Assembly (NCBI GenBank): GCA_029260395.1 | Contig: JAJDDJ010000001.1 | Location: 248,001 to 312,000 of the forward strand | DNA: 64,000 nucleotides | Reading direction: 5' to 3' | DNA from: Phycisphaerales bacterium | GTDB lineage: Bacteria; Planctomycetota; Phycisphaerae; Phycisphaerales; UBA1924 | Shown here: positions 35,762 through 45,330 of the stretch, piece by piece | How positions within the stretch are numbered: the stretch's first letter is position 1 | How the letters are laid out: every line of letters begins with the position of its first letter | The notes under the pieces: model-generated | Databases searched by the model: none | Told to the model about the DNA's origin: nothing | The model's input: only the letters and a program-made list of their open reading frames with translations | Position numbers and translations under genes: made by a program

Positions 35762-38731
35762 TCAGCCGCCCGCTTGCACCGATTCTTCAACGCTCGGGCA
35801 CGAGCACATCAGGTTGCGGTCGCCGAATGGGTTGTCGATCCGCGCTACGGGCGGCCAGAACTTTGCATCGCGCAGCCACGCCAGCGGGTACACCGCTCGC
35901 TCTCGCGAGTAGGGCCGGTCCCATTCGTCGCTCGCAATGACACCCACCGGGTGGGGCGCGTTCTTGAGCGGGTTGTTGACCTTGTCGAGCTTGCCCGTTC
36001 GGATGTCCTCGATCTCCTTGCGGATCTCGACCAGCGCCTCGCAGTACCGGTCAAGCTCGGCCTTCGACTCGCTCTCAGTGGGCTCGATCATGAGCGTGCC
36101 CGCGACTGGCCAGCTCATGGTCGGGGCGTGGAAGCCGTAGTCCATGAGACGTTTGGCGACATCCTCGGGCGTGACGAACTCGGCGACGGGGCGAAGGTCG
36201 ATGATGAACTCGTGGGCGACGGTGCCGTTGGCGCCCGCGTACACCACATCCCAGTGACCCTTGAGCTTGCGGGCCATGTAGTTGGCGTTGAGCACCGCGA
36301 GCTTGGTCGCACGGGTCAGGCCCGCCGAGCCCATCATCGCGATGTACATCCAGCTGATCGGGAGAATCAGCGGGCTGCCCTGGGGCGCCGCCGAGATCGG
36401 GCCGATGGCCTGCGCGCCCGCCGAGCCGGGCCGCACCACCGGGTGCGTGGGCAGGAACTCGGCAAGCTCCTTGGTCACACCGATCGGGCCTACGCCGGGC
36501 CCGCCCCCGCCGTGCGGGATGCAGAACGTCTTGTGTAGGTTCAGGTGGCACACATCGGCGCCGATGTCGCCCGGCCTGCACAGCCCCACCTGTGCGTTCA
36601 TGTTCGCGCCGTCCATGTACACCAGCCCGCCCGCGTCGTGGATGATCTTGCACATCTCGCGGATCGAGCTCTCGAACACGCCGTGGGTCGATGGGTACGT
36701 CACCATCATCGCCGCGAGCGTGTCGCGGTGCGCCTCGGCCTTGGCGCGAAGGTCGGCGAGGTCGATGTTGCCCTTGGCATCGCACGCCACGCCCACCACA
36801 CGCATGCCCGCGATGACCGCCGACGCCGGGTTCGTGCCGTGCGCACTGGTCGGGATCAGGCACACATCGCGTTTGGTCTCGCCGCGGGCCAGGTGGCGGG
36901 CGCGGATGACCATGAGCCCCGCGTACTCGCCCTGCGAGCCGGCGTTGGGCTGCAAGCTCACCGCTGCGAACCCAGTGATCTCACCGAGCCACTTCTCAAG
37001 GTCCCGGCACAGCTCGTCGTAGCCCGCCCGTTGGTCCGCCGGCGCGAACGGGTGGATGTCTGCGAACTCGGGCCAGCTCACGGGCAGCATCTCGCTGGCA
37101 GCATTGAGCTTCATCGTGCACGAACCAAGCGGAATCATCGAGTGCGCGAGCGACAGGTCCCGCCCCTGCAACTTGGTGATGTAGCGCATCATCTCGGTCT
37201 CGCTGTGATGCGTGTTGAAGACCGGGTGCGTCATGAACGCGCTGGTGCGTGCGAACACCGGGGGCAGCTCCGTTATGGCTTGCCCAGCAAGCGCCCCCAC
37301 ACCGCTCTCGCTCACCGTTGAGCCGAAAGCTGCAAGCAGGTCGCTCACGAGCTTGGGATCGGAAGTCTCGTCGAATGAGATGCCCACCGAGCCGTCGCCA
37401 AAGTCGCGGAGGTTGATCCCGAGCTTGGCCGAGGCACCAACCACGTCTCCAGCCGATCGCCCCTTGGGCGTCACGCGCAGCGTGTCGAATACCAGGTCAT
37501 CGCCGATCGTGTGGCCCGCCTCCAGCAGCCCTGCACGCAATGCCTGCACCAGCATGTGGATCCGGCTCGCGATCCGCGTGAGGCCGGTTGGCCCGTGGTA
37601 CACGCCGTACATGCCCGCCATGATCGCCAGCAACGCCTGCGCCGTGCAGATGTTGCTGGTAGCTCGGTCGCGTTTGATGTGCTGCTCGCGGGTCTGGATG
37701 GCCATGCGGTACGCCGTGTTCCCAGCCGCATCGCGCGACACGCCGATGATGCGACCGGGCATCCGCCGGACGTGCGCCTCGCTGGTCGCAAGGAACGCCG
37801 CGTGCGGCCCGCCCGCGCCCATCGGCACACCGAACCGCTGCGCGCAGCCGACCGCGATATCCGCGCCCTTGCGTCCCCATTCGCCCGGCGGCTTGAGAAG
37901 CGTTAGCGCCAGCGGGTCGCACGCCGCCACCACCATCGCGCCAGCCTCGTGCGCACGGTCGGTCATCGCGCCAAAGCACTCGACCCGGCCGTCGGTCGCG
38001 GGGTACTGCACGAGCACGCCGCAGGTCTCTCCATCAAACGAGGCCTCGCGCGCATCGGCGACCACAACCTCAATCCCGAGCGAACCCGCTCGCGTGCGGA
38101 CGACCTCGATCGTCTGCGGGTGGCATCCCGCATCGATCACAAACCGCCTGCGCTTGCCGCCCGAGACCGCAAGGCACATCGACATCGCCTCGGCCGCTGC
38201 GGTGCCCTCATCGAGCAGCGAAGCGCCGGCGACCTTCATCCCCGTCAGGTCAGCGATCATCGTCTGAAAGTTCAGCAGCGCCTCGAGCCGGCCCTGGCTG
38301 ATCTCCGCCTGGTAAGGCGTGTACTGCGTGTACCAGCACGGGTTCTCGAAGATCGTCCGCCCGATCACCGCGGGCGTCAGCGTGCCGTGATACCCCATCC
38401 CGATGCACGACCGCATCACGCGGTTGCGCTGCGCCATCGCTCGCAACTGGCCGAGCGTGCCCCGTTCGCCCAGGTCATCGCCCGCAGCACCGTCGAAAGC
38501 CAGCTCCCGGTCCATGCGGATGTCTGCCGGGATCGTCGCGTCGATGAGTGCTTCGAGCGAGTCGAACCCGATCGCTTCGAGCATCTGCTGCGTCTCGGCT
38601 GCGTCCGGCCCGATGTGCCGGCGTGGAAAGCAATCCAGATCGGCCAGCAGCCCGCTCGTGGAACAGCACGAGGCGGTGCCCGCGGTGCTCTTCAGACGCT
38701 CAGATTGGCATGGCGATTCGGTCATGGTCAT
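35762..38731 (-). CDS. gcvP: Glycine dehydrogenase (P protein of the glycine cleavage system), single chain
   Basis: The 989-residue PLP enzyme decarboxylates glycine and loads the aminomethyl group onto lipoyl-GcvH. Recognisable motifs include RHIGP near the N-terminus, [37 protein letters not shown] and the PLP-lysine segment [18 protein letters not shown]. Both halves that some bacteria encode as gcvPA and gcvPB are joined here, at the length usual for the E. coli-type protein. The start may be the ATG at 38731 or 38725. gcvT and gcvH are not in this window, and no glycine riboswitch-like motif was seen upstream. Confidence 0.95.
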   Translation of the reverse strand: MTMTESPCQSERLKSTAGTASCCSTSGLLADLDCFPRRHIGPDAAETQQMLEAIGFDSLEALIDATIPADIRMDRELAFDGAAGDDLGERGTLGQLRAMAQRNRVMRSCIGMGYHGTLTPAVIGRTIFENPCWYTQYTPYQAEISQGRLEALLNFQTMIADLTGMKVAGASLLDEGTAAAEAMSMCLAVSGGKRRRFVIDAGCHPQTIEVVRTRAGSLGIEVVVADAREASFDGETCGVLVQYPATDGRVECFGAMTDRAHEAGAMVVAACDPLALTLLKPPGEWGRKGADIAVGCAQRFGVPMGAGGPHAAFLATSEAHVRRMPGRIIGVSRDAAGNTAYRMAIQTREQHIKRDRATSNICTAQALLAIMAGMYGVYHGPTGLTRIASRIHMLVQALRAGLLEAGHTIGDDLVFDTLRVTPKGRSAGDVVGASAKLGINLRDFGDGSVGISFDETSDPKLVSDLLAAFGSTVSESGVGALAGQAITELPPVFARTSAFMTHPVFNTHHSETEMMRYITKLQGRDLSLAHSMIPLGSCTMKLNAASEMLPVSWPEFADIHPFAPADQRAGYDELCRDLEKWLGEITGFAAVSLQPNAGSQGEYAGLMVIRARHLARGETKRDVCLIPTSAHGTNPASAVIAGMRVVGVACDAKGNIDLADLRAKAEAHRDTLAAMMVTYPSTHGVFESSIREMCKIIHDAGGLVYMDGANMNAQVGLCRPGDIGADVCHLNLHKTFCIPHGGGGPGVGPIGVTKELAEFLPTHPVVRPGSAGAQAIGPISAAPQGSPLILPISWMYIAMMGSAGLTRATKLAVLNANYMARKLKGHWDVVYAGANGTVAHEFIIDLRPVAEFVTPEDVAKRLMDYGFHAPTMSWPVAGTLMIEPTESESKAELDRYCEALVEIRKEIEDIRTGKLDKVNNPLKNAPHPVGVIASDEWDRPYSRERAVYPLAWLRDAKFWPPVARIDNPFGDRNLMCSCPSVEESVQAGG

Positions 38732-38947
38732 CTCGGTGCTCCCCGCTCGGCTCGGCGTTGTTCTGGCCGCCGCGCCCGTAGTGGCGCAGCGTCCAAGATG
38801 GTAGGTCCAGCGGGCTGCTTTTTAGGCACCTGCCTGCGGCAATCCGGTACAACCCAAAGCCAGCCCTCGAGCCGTGTAGACTGCGCCAGGCCCCCAGCAC
38901 CCCGGCAGCTCCCCCATCGCCCACGCCTCTAGCGCGAGGACCACGCC

Positions 38948-40768
38948 ATGCACCGCCAGCCCTCCTCTGTGTTCCGACGCCTGCTCATGGTCGTTGCCAT
39001 GAGCCAACTCATTGGTGTCGCGGCTGGGCAAGCCATCGAAACCGATCTGCTCGCCCTCACACCCGCCTCCGGCAGAGCGACCGGCTCAGTTGGCCATGCC
39101 TCCACAGCAGAGTTCATCACCGAGCGTTTCACTGAGCTTGGGCTCGTGCCCGGGGCCACGAGCGAGCAAGGGGATAAGTCCTACCACCAGCAGCTCGAGT
39201 CCGAGGCCAAGACCGCGGTCCAGTTCTCCGAGATCCGATACCTGCCCGATGGGGGCGGCGAGCCGATTGTCATCCCGGCGAGCCGAATCGATCCCCATTG
39301 GGCCACCGGCGCGGGCGAAGCGGCCGGTCCCGGCGTGTTCACCGGCTACTCCATCGTCAGCGGGCCCAACGGGTACATGTCGTTCACCACCACCAACGAC
39401 TTTGAGAAGGCCGTAGCCCTGTCGCTCGGCCTCGAACCGATGGATGAATCCGGCCAGAGTCTGTGGACCGACGCGGGCGGCTGGAGCTTCCGATCTTCGC
39501 CGCTGCAAAAAGCCACGGCGCTGTCCCGCCGCAACGCCTCGGCCGTTGTGTTCGTCACGCCCGCTGGCGCTCAAGACCCTGGCTCCGCCGACCAGCCCGC
39601 CAGCCCGCAGAACACGTTCGAATTCGACATCCCGGTGCTGACCATCAGCGCCGAGGACGCGGACCGGTTCCTCGTGCTCGCCGACTCGCAAGGCCGGTCC
39701 GCCGCCGAGCTAGCAGCCGCTTCGAACGCGGAGCCCGTGCTCGACCACCTTACGGGTCGGTTCGAGGTCACCGTCGAGACGGCAGCGGCGGCCGAGCCGA
39801 TCTTCAACGTCGTCGGCGTGCTGCCCGGCAAGGGCAACCTCGCGAGCGAGATGATCCTGCTCACCGCCAACTACGACGGGCCCGCCAACCTGCCCGCGGC
39901 CAACGACAACGCCTCGGGCGTCGCGGCGCTTCTCTACGCCGCCGAGCTGCTCTCTCAGGCGTACGCAGATGAATTGCCGCACCTCGACCACGCACGGTCC
40001 ATCGTGTTCGTCGCCACCGGCGTGGGCGCCGACTCCGCCGAGGGCTTCTCGGCGTACCTCGACACCACCGGTAAGGGCTCGACCGAAGAACCAGCCACGC
40101 CACCCGAGGTCGCGATGGCCCTCGTGCTCGACACGCTCGGCAAGTCCGACCGGGGCCAGCTGACCGTCGCGGGTGTGAATTCGGGCGATGGCCTGAGCGA
40201 GTGGCTCGAACCGATGTTCGCGAGCAGTTACTTCGAGATCGAAGCCAGCGCGATCCGCCGAAGCTTCGGCGATCAGCTCATGTCGCCATTTGATCTGGGC
40301 ATTCCGGCGATGCTCTTCACCACAGGCTTCCACCGCGACAACGGCACCCCCACCGATACCGCTGCCTCTATCGACGCCGAAACGCTCACCATCGCAGGCG
40401 AGCTGGTCTCCGATATCGCCCTCGAAGCCGCGCTCAGGGCCGACCGGTTCGAGACCGACCGCGAAGCGGCCAACGTCCGGGGGCGCGACCGCCCGAGGCG
40501 CTCGGTTCGGCTGGGCCTCCAGCCGGCATTCAACGACGAAGAGCCGGGCATCCTCATTCAGCGGGTGTTCGACGAGACCTCGGCCTCAGACGCAGGGCTC
40601 ATGCAAGGCGACCGCATCACCAAGTGGGGCGACCAAGCCATCGAGGAGATGGGCGATTTCATGCTCCAGCTCTCGCTCGCCGAGCCCGGCCAGGTGGTCA
40701 CGTTCACCATCATCAGAGACGGCGAAGAACAGCCCGTCGAGATGACGCTGCGCGCGCCAGGCGAATAG
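38948..40768 (+). CDS. Exported M28-peptidase-like protein with C-terminal PDZ domain, metal ligands degenerate
   Basis: The 606-residue protein has a signal peptide (RLLMVVAMSQLIGVAAGQA), an M28-type amino/carboxypeptidase fold with an inserted PA-type domain, and a PDZ domain at about 515-600 (PGILIQRVFDETSASDAGLMQGDRI). In active M28 enzymes the first zinc ligand is His in a G-x-HYD motif and a Glu-Glu pair follows; here the first motif reads LTANYDGP and the Glu pair is replaced near FVATGVGADSAEGF. The Asp in AANDNASGVA and the His in TGFHRD remain. It is probably not a working peptidase, and may be a binding or scaffold protein. Confidence 0.8.
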   Translation: MHRQPSSVFRRLLMVVAMSQLIGVAAGQAIETDLLALTPASGRATGSVGHASTAEFITERFTELGLVPGATSEQGDKSYHQQLESEAKTAVQFSEIRYLPDGGGEPIVIPASRIDPHWATGAGEAAGPGVFTGYSIVSGPNGYMSFTTTNDFEKAVALSLGLEPMDESGQSLWTDAGGWSFRSSPLQKATALSRRNASAVVFVTPAGAQDPGSADQPASPQNTFEFDIPVLTISAEDADRFLVLADSQGRSAAELAAASNAEPVLDHLTGRFEVTVETAAAAEPIFNVVGVLPGKGNLASEMILLTANYDGPANLPAANDNASGVAALLYAAELLSQAYADELPHLDHARSIVFVATGVGADSAEGFSAYLDTTGKGSTEEPATPPEVAMALVLDTLGKSDRGQLTVAGVNSGDGLSEWLEPMFASSYFEIEASAIRRSFGDQLMSPFDLGIPAMLFTTGFHRDNGTPTDTAASIDAETLTIAGELVSDIALEAALRADRFETDREAANVRGRDRPRRSVRLGLQPAFNDEEPGILIQRVFDETSASDAGLMQGDRITKWGDQAIEEMGDFMLQLSLAEPGQVVTFTIIRDGEEQPVEMTLRAPGE

Positions 40769-40795
40769 GCGCTCCAGTTCGAGCCGACTCGCGCT

Positions 40796-41386
40796 TCAGC
40801 CGACGAACCACCGAAGCCTCCAGCTGCCGCCTTCGAAGATCATGTCGTAGCCGGTCCAGGCCAGATCGCGCGCCGCCAGGCCCACGGTCTGCACCCGGTA
40901 CGCCCGTTTGCCCAGCTTGCGCATCACCACGCCGGGCGTTTTCTCGCCCAGCGGCATCCGGGCCCGCATCGCGCGAAAGTCCGCCTCGCGTTCGACCAAC
41001 ATCTCGAATGCCAGGGACGGCTCGAGCCCACGCTCGGCGAACTCCTGCTTGGTGCGCTCACTCAGAAGCTGCTGCGTAAACAGCTCGCTGTTGCGTGTAC
41101 GCACAACGCCCGAGAGGTGCTTGAGTAGCTGATCGCCGGTCTTGGCGATCAGTTCGACCGAGCCGTCTTCGTAGAGAATGAAATTTCGCCCGCCGGGCGT
41201 GGCCGTCGGATCGATGTACCCATCGAGCTTGCTGCCCACCTGCAACCCGCCTTCCGCGCCGGGCAGGCCCGCAAGCGGCGTGTGCGAACGGATGACCCGC
41301 GTCTCGGTGCAGCCCGCGCAACCCATCACCGCAACGATCGCTGCAACGAGTGCCGCAATAGGTTGGGTCAGCCACCGCGCCCTCAC
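40796..41386 (-). CDS. Lipoprotein of unknown function, overlapping nadB
   Basis: The 196-residue protein has a lipoprotein signal (ALVAAIVAVMGCAGCT, two candidate Cys residues near 23 and 26). The globular part, with YEDGSVELIAKTGDQLLKHL and AWTGYDMIFEGGSWRLRWFV, matches no family I recognise. Its start lies inside the end of nadB with a four-base overlap, so the two are probably co-translated; a functional link to NAD synthesis is not implied by its sequence. Confidence 0.7.
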   Translation of the reverse strand: MRARWLTQPIAALVAAIVAVMGCAGCTETRVIRSHTPLAGLPGAEGGLQVGSKLDGYIDPTATPGGRNFILYEDGSVELIAKTGDQLLKHLSGVVRTRNSELFTQQLLSERTKQEFAERGLEPSLAFEMLVEREADFRAMRARMPLGEKTPGVVMRKLGKRAYRVQTVGLAARDLAWTGYDMIFEGGSWRLRWFVG

Positions 41387-43053
41387 GGCGCGACTCCAGC
41401 CGTCGGAGCCTGCTGCACAGGCGATTCGCTGGGCTGGGTGTCCCCTCGCCGCCAGCCGTCGTGGACTAAGAACCGCTCGCTCGGTCCCTCGCTATCGGTC
41501 CGCCTGTGACAGCCCCGGCTCTCCTCGCGCCAGCCCGCCGACCGCGCGATCAGCGCCGCTACCAGCAGCATGTTCTGCGTCTCCCAGCCCCAAGGCTCAT
41601 CGAAGATCTTGTCGAGCGTGTACCGCCCCCAGAAATCGAACATCTCCGCTGCATCGCGCAGCTTGGCCCCGCTCCGCTCGATGCCGACGTTGCGCCACAT
41701 CGCGCTGCGCAGGCTCGAACGCACATCGCCCAAATCCAGCTCGCCCGTCTCGGCCTCGTGCAGGTCACTGACAACACGCATCGGCTTGGGCTCGCTCGCC
41801 GGGGTGGTACCCGCCGCGGCTCGCTCTCCCGCGATCGCCCCGAACACCAGCCCCTCCAGCAGCGAGTTGCTCGCCAATCGGTTGGCACCGTGCAGCCCCG
41901 TGCAGGAGACCTCGCCCACCGCGAGCAGACCATCGATAGCCGTCGCGGTGTTCAAGTCCGTGCGCACGCCTCCGACCGAGTAGTGCGCCGCCGGGTGCAC
42001 CGGAATCAAATCTCGCGTCGGGTCGATCTCAAAGTTCTCCAGCACGCGGGTGATGCCCGGGAACCGCGCCGCGAAGCCATCGATATGCCGACAGTCCAGC
42101 CACACGTGCGAACCGCCGTCGCGTGCAATCTGCCGGACGATGGCGCTGGCGACCACATCGCGCGGCGCCAGCTCGCCCTGGGGGTGGACCTCGGCCATGA
42201 ACCGCCGGCCCGCTTCATCGAGCAGGTGCGCGCCCTCGCCTCGCACCGCCTCGGTAATCAACGCCCTCGCAGCGCCGGGCACATACAGCACGGTCGGGTG
42301 GAACTGAACGAAGGCCATGTCGCTGAGCGTGGCACCGGCGCGGTACGCCGCCGCCAGCCCGTCGGCGGTCGCAGCACTCGGGTTGGTCGTCTCGCGGTAG
42401 ACCTGCCCCGCGCCGCCGCTGGCGAGCACGGTGGTCCGCGCCCAGATCATCTGAAGGCCGAACTTGGGGTGGTGCGTGATCGCGCCGAGCACCGGCGCGC
42501 CGACCTCGTCGCTCGCTGTCACCAGATCGAGCATGAAGCACTGCTCGAACAACCGGACGCGGTCCGTGCCGAGCGCCCGTTCTGTAAGGCACCGTTGGAG
42601 TTCGCTGCCGGTCGCATCGCCCATGGCGTGGTAGATGCGCCTCGCCGAGTGCCCGCCCTCTCGGCCCGCGGCCAACTCGCCCTGCGCATCACGGTCGAGT
42701 TTGAGCCCCCAGCCGATCAGCTCGCGCAGACGCTCCGGGCCATGCTCGACAACCAACCGTACCGCATCGTCGTCGCATAGGCCAGCACCCGCTGCGATCG
42801 TGTCCGCAGCGTGCGCTTCGAGCGAGTCGTCCTGTTCGAGCGCCGCAGCCACCCCGCCCTGCGCCCAAGCGGTGTTTGTCGAACTCAGAGGGGCCTTGGC
42901 CAACACGATCACGTCGCCGCCCTCGGCGGCCCCGATCGCGGCACGAAGACCCGCCACGCCCGCACCGATCACCAGCGTGTCCGTAAAGATCTGCGGCAGC
43001 AGCGTCGATCGGAACGGGATCAGGTACCGACGTTCATCGAAAGCGCCGTTCAT
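41383..43053 (-). CDS. nadB: L-aspartate oxidase (quinolinate/NAD synthesis)
   Basis: The 556-residue flavoprotein oxidises L-aspartate to iminoaspartate for quinolinate synthesis. It shows the FAD-binding GAGVAGLRAAIGAAEGG, the covalent-family SSTNTAWAQGGVAAALE segment, and LHGANRLASNSLLEGLVFG near the C-terminal part of the FAD domain, followed by the helical domain. The ATG at 43053 (MNGAFDERRYLIPF) is chosen because typical homologues begin close to RRYL; longer in-frame starts exist at 43083 and 43107 (TTG). nadA and nadC are not nearby. Confidence 0.92.
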   Translation of the reverse strand: MNGAFDERRYLIPFRSTLLPQIFTDTLVIGAGVAGLRAAIGAAEGGDVIVLAKAPLSSTNTAWAQGGVAAALEQDDSLEAHAADTIAAGAGLCDDDAVRLVVEHGPERLRELIGWGLKLDRDAQGELAAGREGGHSARRIYHAMGDATGSELQRCLTERALGTDRVRLFEQCFMLDLVTASDEVGAPVLGAITHHPKFGLQMIWARTTVLASGGAGQVYRETTNPSAATADGLAAAYRAGATLSDMAFVQFHPTVLYVPGAARALITEAVRGEGAHLLDEAGRRFMAEVHPQGELAPRDVVASAIVRQIARDGGSHVWLDCRHIDGFAARFPGITRVLENFEIDPTRDLIPVHPAAHYSVGGVRTDLNTATAIDGLLAVGEVSCTGLHGANRLASNSLLEGLVFGAIAGERAAAGTTPASEPKPMRVVSDLHEAETGELDLGDVRSSLRSAMWRNVGIERSGAKLRDAAEMFDFWGRYTLDKIFDEPWGWETQNMLLVAALIARSAGWREESRGCHRRTDSEGPSERFLVHDGWRRGDTQPSESPVQQAPTAGVAP

Positions 43054-43116
43054 GCTGCATTGTTGGCGGGCTGGGCCCCGCATAAGCCCGATCAGCCCAA
43101 ATCGCAAACAGGCCGC

Positions 43117-43875
43117 TCAGCCGCTCGTGCATCCGCACCCGGGGCCGCATCCCTCGCCTCCGCTGGGCTTCTCACACCCGCAGCCGCCCGCCCCGCTGCC
43201 GCCGCCACAGCAGCCTGACGCCTGCGCACCCTCGGCGGCTTCCACAGGCCTTGGTCCCAGCATGTGCTCGACCTTGGCTCGTAGGTACCGTGCGTGGTGC
43301 TCGAGGTGCCACGTCGAATACGCCACGATCCAGCTAAGCGAGAGCTCGCCCTGCTCGGGATGCATCGCGGTGCGTTTCCAGTGAGCCTCGGTCAGCGGCA
43401 TCAGCAGTTCGCTCTGCCACCGCCGAAGTGTGTGCACGGTCGCGACAAAACCGGCGATCGGCGCGCTGTGCTCCGGGCCATAGATGCCCGAATCGACGAA
43501 TGCCATCTCGTCCCACAACGCGAGCACGGGGCGGTCCTCTGCCAGTGTTCGCCGGATGCGGTGCGCGAACAGAATCTCCGCGTCCGCCAAGTGCCCGAGC
43601 AGCACACGCACCGGCCACTTGCCCACTGGCACGCCCGAAGCCGTCACCACGTCCGACAGAAACGCTCTATCAAGCTGCTCGTCATCGAGTTCAAAGATCC
43701 GCGAATCGAGCCCTTCGATCCCGAACCGGTGCCGCGCCACCATTTCGGCCCTAGGACCGTTGGCGATGTCTAGGGCGGTGGGCGAACTGGCGGAGCCCAT
43801 CGATTGCGAAGCATCGCTCGCTGTGAAGCCCGTTCCGGAAGTTGGTCCTGTCGCAGGTCCCGATGTAATGGTCAT
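43117..43875 (-). CDS. DinB-superfamily protein with Cys-rich C-terminal tail
   Basis: The 252-residue protein has a DinB/YfiT-like four-helix bundle with its three-histidine metal site: VLLGHLADAEILFAHRI for the first helix and YSTWHLEHHARYLRAKVEHML for the last. About 40 residues before the helix bundle are Ser/Thr/Gly-rich. The last ~30 residues (from GCCGGGSGAGGCGC to CGPGCGCTSG) hold about nine Cys residues among Gly, typical of a metal-binding tail. DinB proteins include mycothiol- and bacillithiol-dependent transferases, but the thiol cofactor here is unknown. The start could lie upstream; 43875 was taken as a compromise. Confidence 0.7.
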   Translation of the reverse strand: MTITSGPATGPTSGTGFTASDASQSMGSASSPTALDIANGPRAEMVARHRFGIEGLDSRIFELDDEQLDRAFLSDVVTASGVPVGKWPVRVLLGHLADAEILFAHRIRRTLAEDRPVLALWDEMAFVDSGIYGPEHSAPIAGFVATVHTLRRWQSELLMPLTEAHWKRTAMHPEQGELSLSWIVAYSTWHLEHHARYLRAKVEHMLGPRPVEAAEGAQASGCCGGGSGAGGCGCEKPSGGEGCGPGCGCTSG

Positions 43876-43959
43876 GGCCGATCGTTCACCGCCCGAGCCT
43901 GCCGGACCACCCGGGCCGCGATAGGGCCGTTTGACCAATCTGGCCCCTACGCTGATCGC

Positions 43960-44367
43960 ATGACTGAATCAGGCTCCGAACCGCGCCGCCTCGCCCTGCG
44001 CGTGGTCACGTTGCCACGCGATACCAACATCTACGGCACGATCTTCGGCGGGGTCATCCTCAGCTACATCGATCAGGCCGGATTCGTGCAGGCGCGGACC
44101 CACGGCTGCCATCGATGGGTCACGGCCTCGGTCGACCGCGTCGACTTTCACGCTCCAGTCCACCTGGGTGATGTCGTCGCGTTCTACACCACTACAGCCC
44201 GGCTTGGCACCACCTCGGTCAAGGTCAGCGTTGAAGTGGATGCCGAGCGATTCGGCACGGGCGAGACCGTCCGCGTGACCGAAGCGAGTATCACGCTCGT
44301 TGCGATCGATGCCGACGGCAAGCCCATCCCGTTCAGAACGCCCCCAACGATGACGCCCCCGGCGTAA
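43960..44367 (+). CDS. Acyl-CoA thioesterase, hotdog fold (YciA-like)
   Basis: The 135-residue hotdog-fold enzyme has the YciA/BFIT pattern: DTNIYGTIFGGVILSYIDQAG with the catalytic Asp, VTASVDRVDFHAPVHLGDVV and TEASITLVAIDADGKP. Such enzymes hydrolyse acyl-CoA in the cytoplasm, usually as hexamers. TACGCT ends six bases before the ATG, with no Shine-Dalgarno, hinting at a leaderless mRNA. It is divergent from the DinB-like gene. Confidence 0.85.
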   Translation: MTESGSEPRRLALRVVTLPRDTNIYGTIFGGVILSYIDQAGFVQARTHGCHRWVTASVDRVDFHAPVHLGDVVAFYTTTARLGTTSVKVSVEVDAERFGTGETVRVTEASITLVAIDADGKPIPFRTPPTMTPPA

Positions 44368-44381
44368 CCGTTGCCTGAACT

Positions 44382-44429
44382 GAAAAAACAAAGCCGTCCG
44401 CGTCATCATGCAAGACAACGCGGACGGCT
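44382..44429 (-). terminator. Terminator of the minus-strand PEP-CTERM gene
   Basis: AGCCGTCCGCGT (44392-44403) pairs perfectly with 44418-44429; read on the minus strand, the stem is followed by TTTGTTTTTT. It lies 24 bases beyond the stop codon at 44453. Confidence 0.85.
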
Positions 44430-44452
44430 CGATTGCAGAGTAAGTCGAAGCC

Positions 44453-45085
44453 TTAGCGGCGACGACGGGCAGCAAAGCCGCCAAGACCGAGCAGAGCCAG
44501 CGCGCCGGGCGCGGGAATCAGCAGGCCGTCAACGAGCGTGGTCTGGTTGCTGAAGTCAGCCGAGAAGAAACTGCCAGGGTTAAAGAACAGCTCGACGATC
44601 GAGCCGTCGTAAGGGCCAGCGGGCACGGGGTTGACGAAGGAGCCGGAGCTCACGCCGTCGAACGAGCCGTCGCTGCTCTCATCGCCGAAGAAGGCATTGC
44701 TAAGTATGCCGCTATAGAAAATCGCGCCACCAACGAGGTTGAACGTGCCGTCCACGTTCGCTGTGATCGAATCGCCGTTGGCATCGTTTATGACCACCGT
44801 GCCGTTACCTGCTGCGCTGGTGCCGGTGATGCTGCTCACGCTCATGGAAATCATGAAGTCCGCCGAGGCGTGCGGGAACGTGCCGGTATCGAATTCGGCG
44901 GTGCCCGGGGAAGCATCGAGGCGAGACACGTCGCCTGAGGTGCTGGCGCCTGCAGTGGCCATGTACGTCGTCGTACCGGTGCTGTAGGAGCCGGTGAGAT
45001 CGGAATAGGTAAAGGAGATCAGTTGTGCTGATGCTCCACCCGCCAGCAGCGCTACGGCGCTCACGCTCATCAAGGTCTTGCTCAT
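44453..45085 (-). CDS. Secreted PEP-CTERM-type protein
   Basis: The 210-residue protein has a signal peptide (LMSVSAVALLAGGASAQ) and the planctomycete PEP-CTERM tail IPAPGALALLGLGGFAARRRR. The body is rich in Gly, Ser, Thr and Asp, with no known domain. The ATG at 45085 is chosen because AGGAGAG precedes it on the minus strand. Function unknown; expected at the cell surface. Confidence 0.85.
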   Translation of the reverse strand: MSKTLMSVSAVALLAGGASAQLISFTYSDLTGSYSTGTTTYMATAGASTSGDVSRLDASPGTAEFDTGTFPHASADFMISMSVSSITGTSAAGNGTVVINDANGDSITANVDGTFNLVGGAIFYSGILSNAFFGDESSDGSFDGVSSGSFVNPVPAGPYDGSIVELFFNPGSFFSADFSNQTTLVDGLLIPAPGALALLGLGGFAARRRR

Positions 45086-45330
45086 CTGTCTCTCCTGACG
45101 TTTCCGTCGTATCTGCTCTCGTGGCCACGCCTTGCGCAAGGGTGGCACCTCCACACCCCCAAGATACGCCGAGACACTCTGGGGATAAACACAAAACACG
45201 ACAAAATCTCACATTTGCCCTGCCATTGAGTATTTCTTGATTTTGTTCGGTAATGTTATCCGAGCATAATCATCGCCCAGACGGCCTCCTGGACCACATA
45301 CCAAGGAAAACACTGGCTAATCTCAATCTA

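Noticed and set aside
38732..38947. Glycine riboswitch upstream of gcvP
   Set aside because: The conserved glycine-aptamer motifs were not found on the minus strand.
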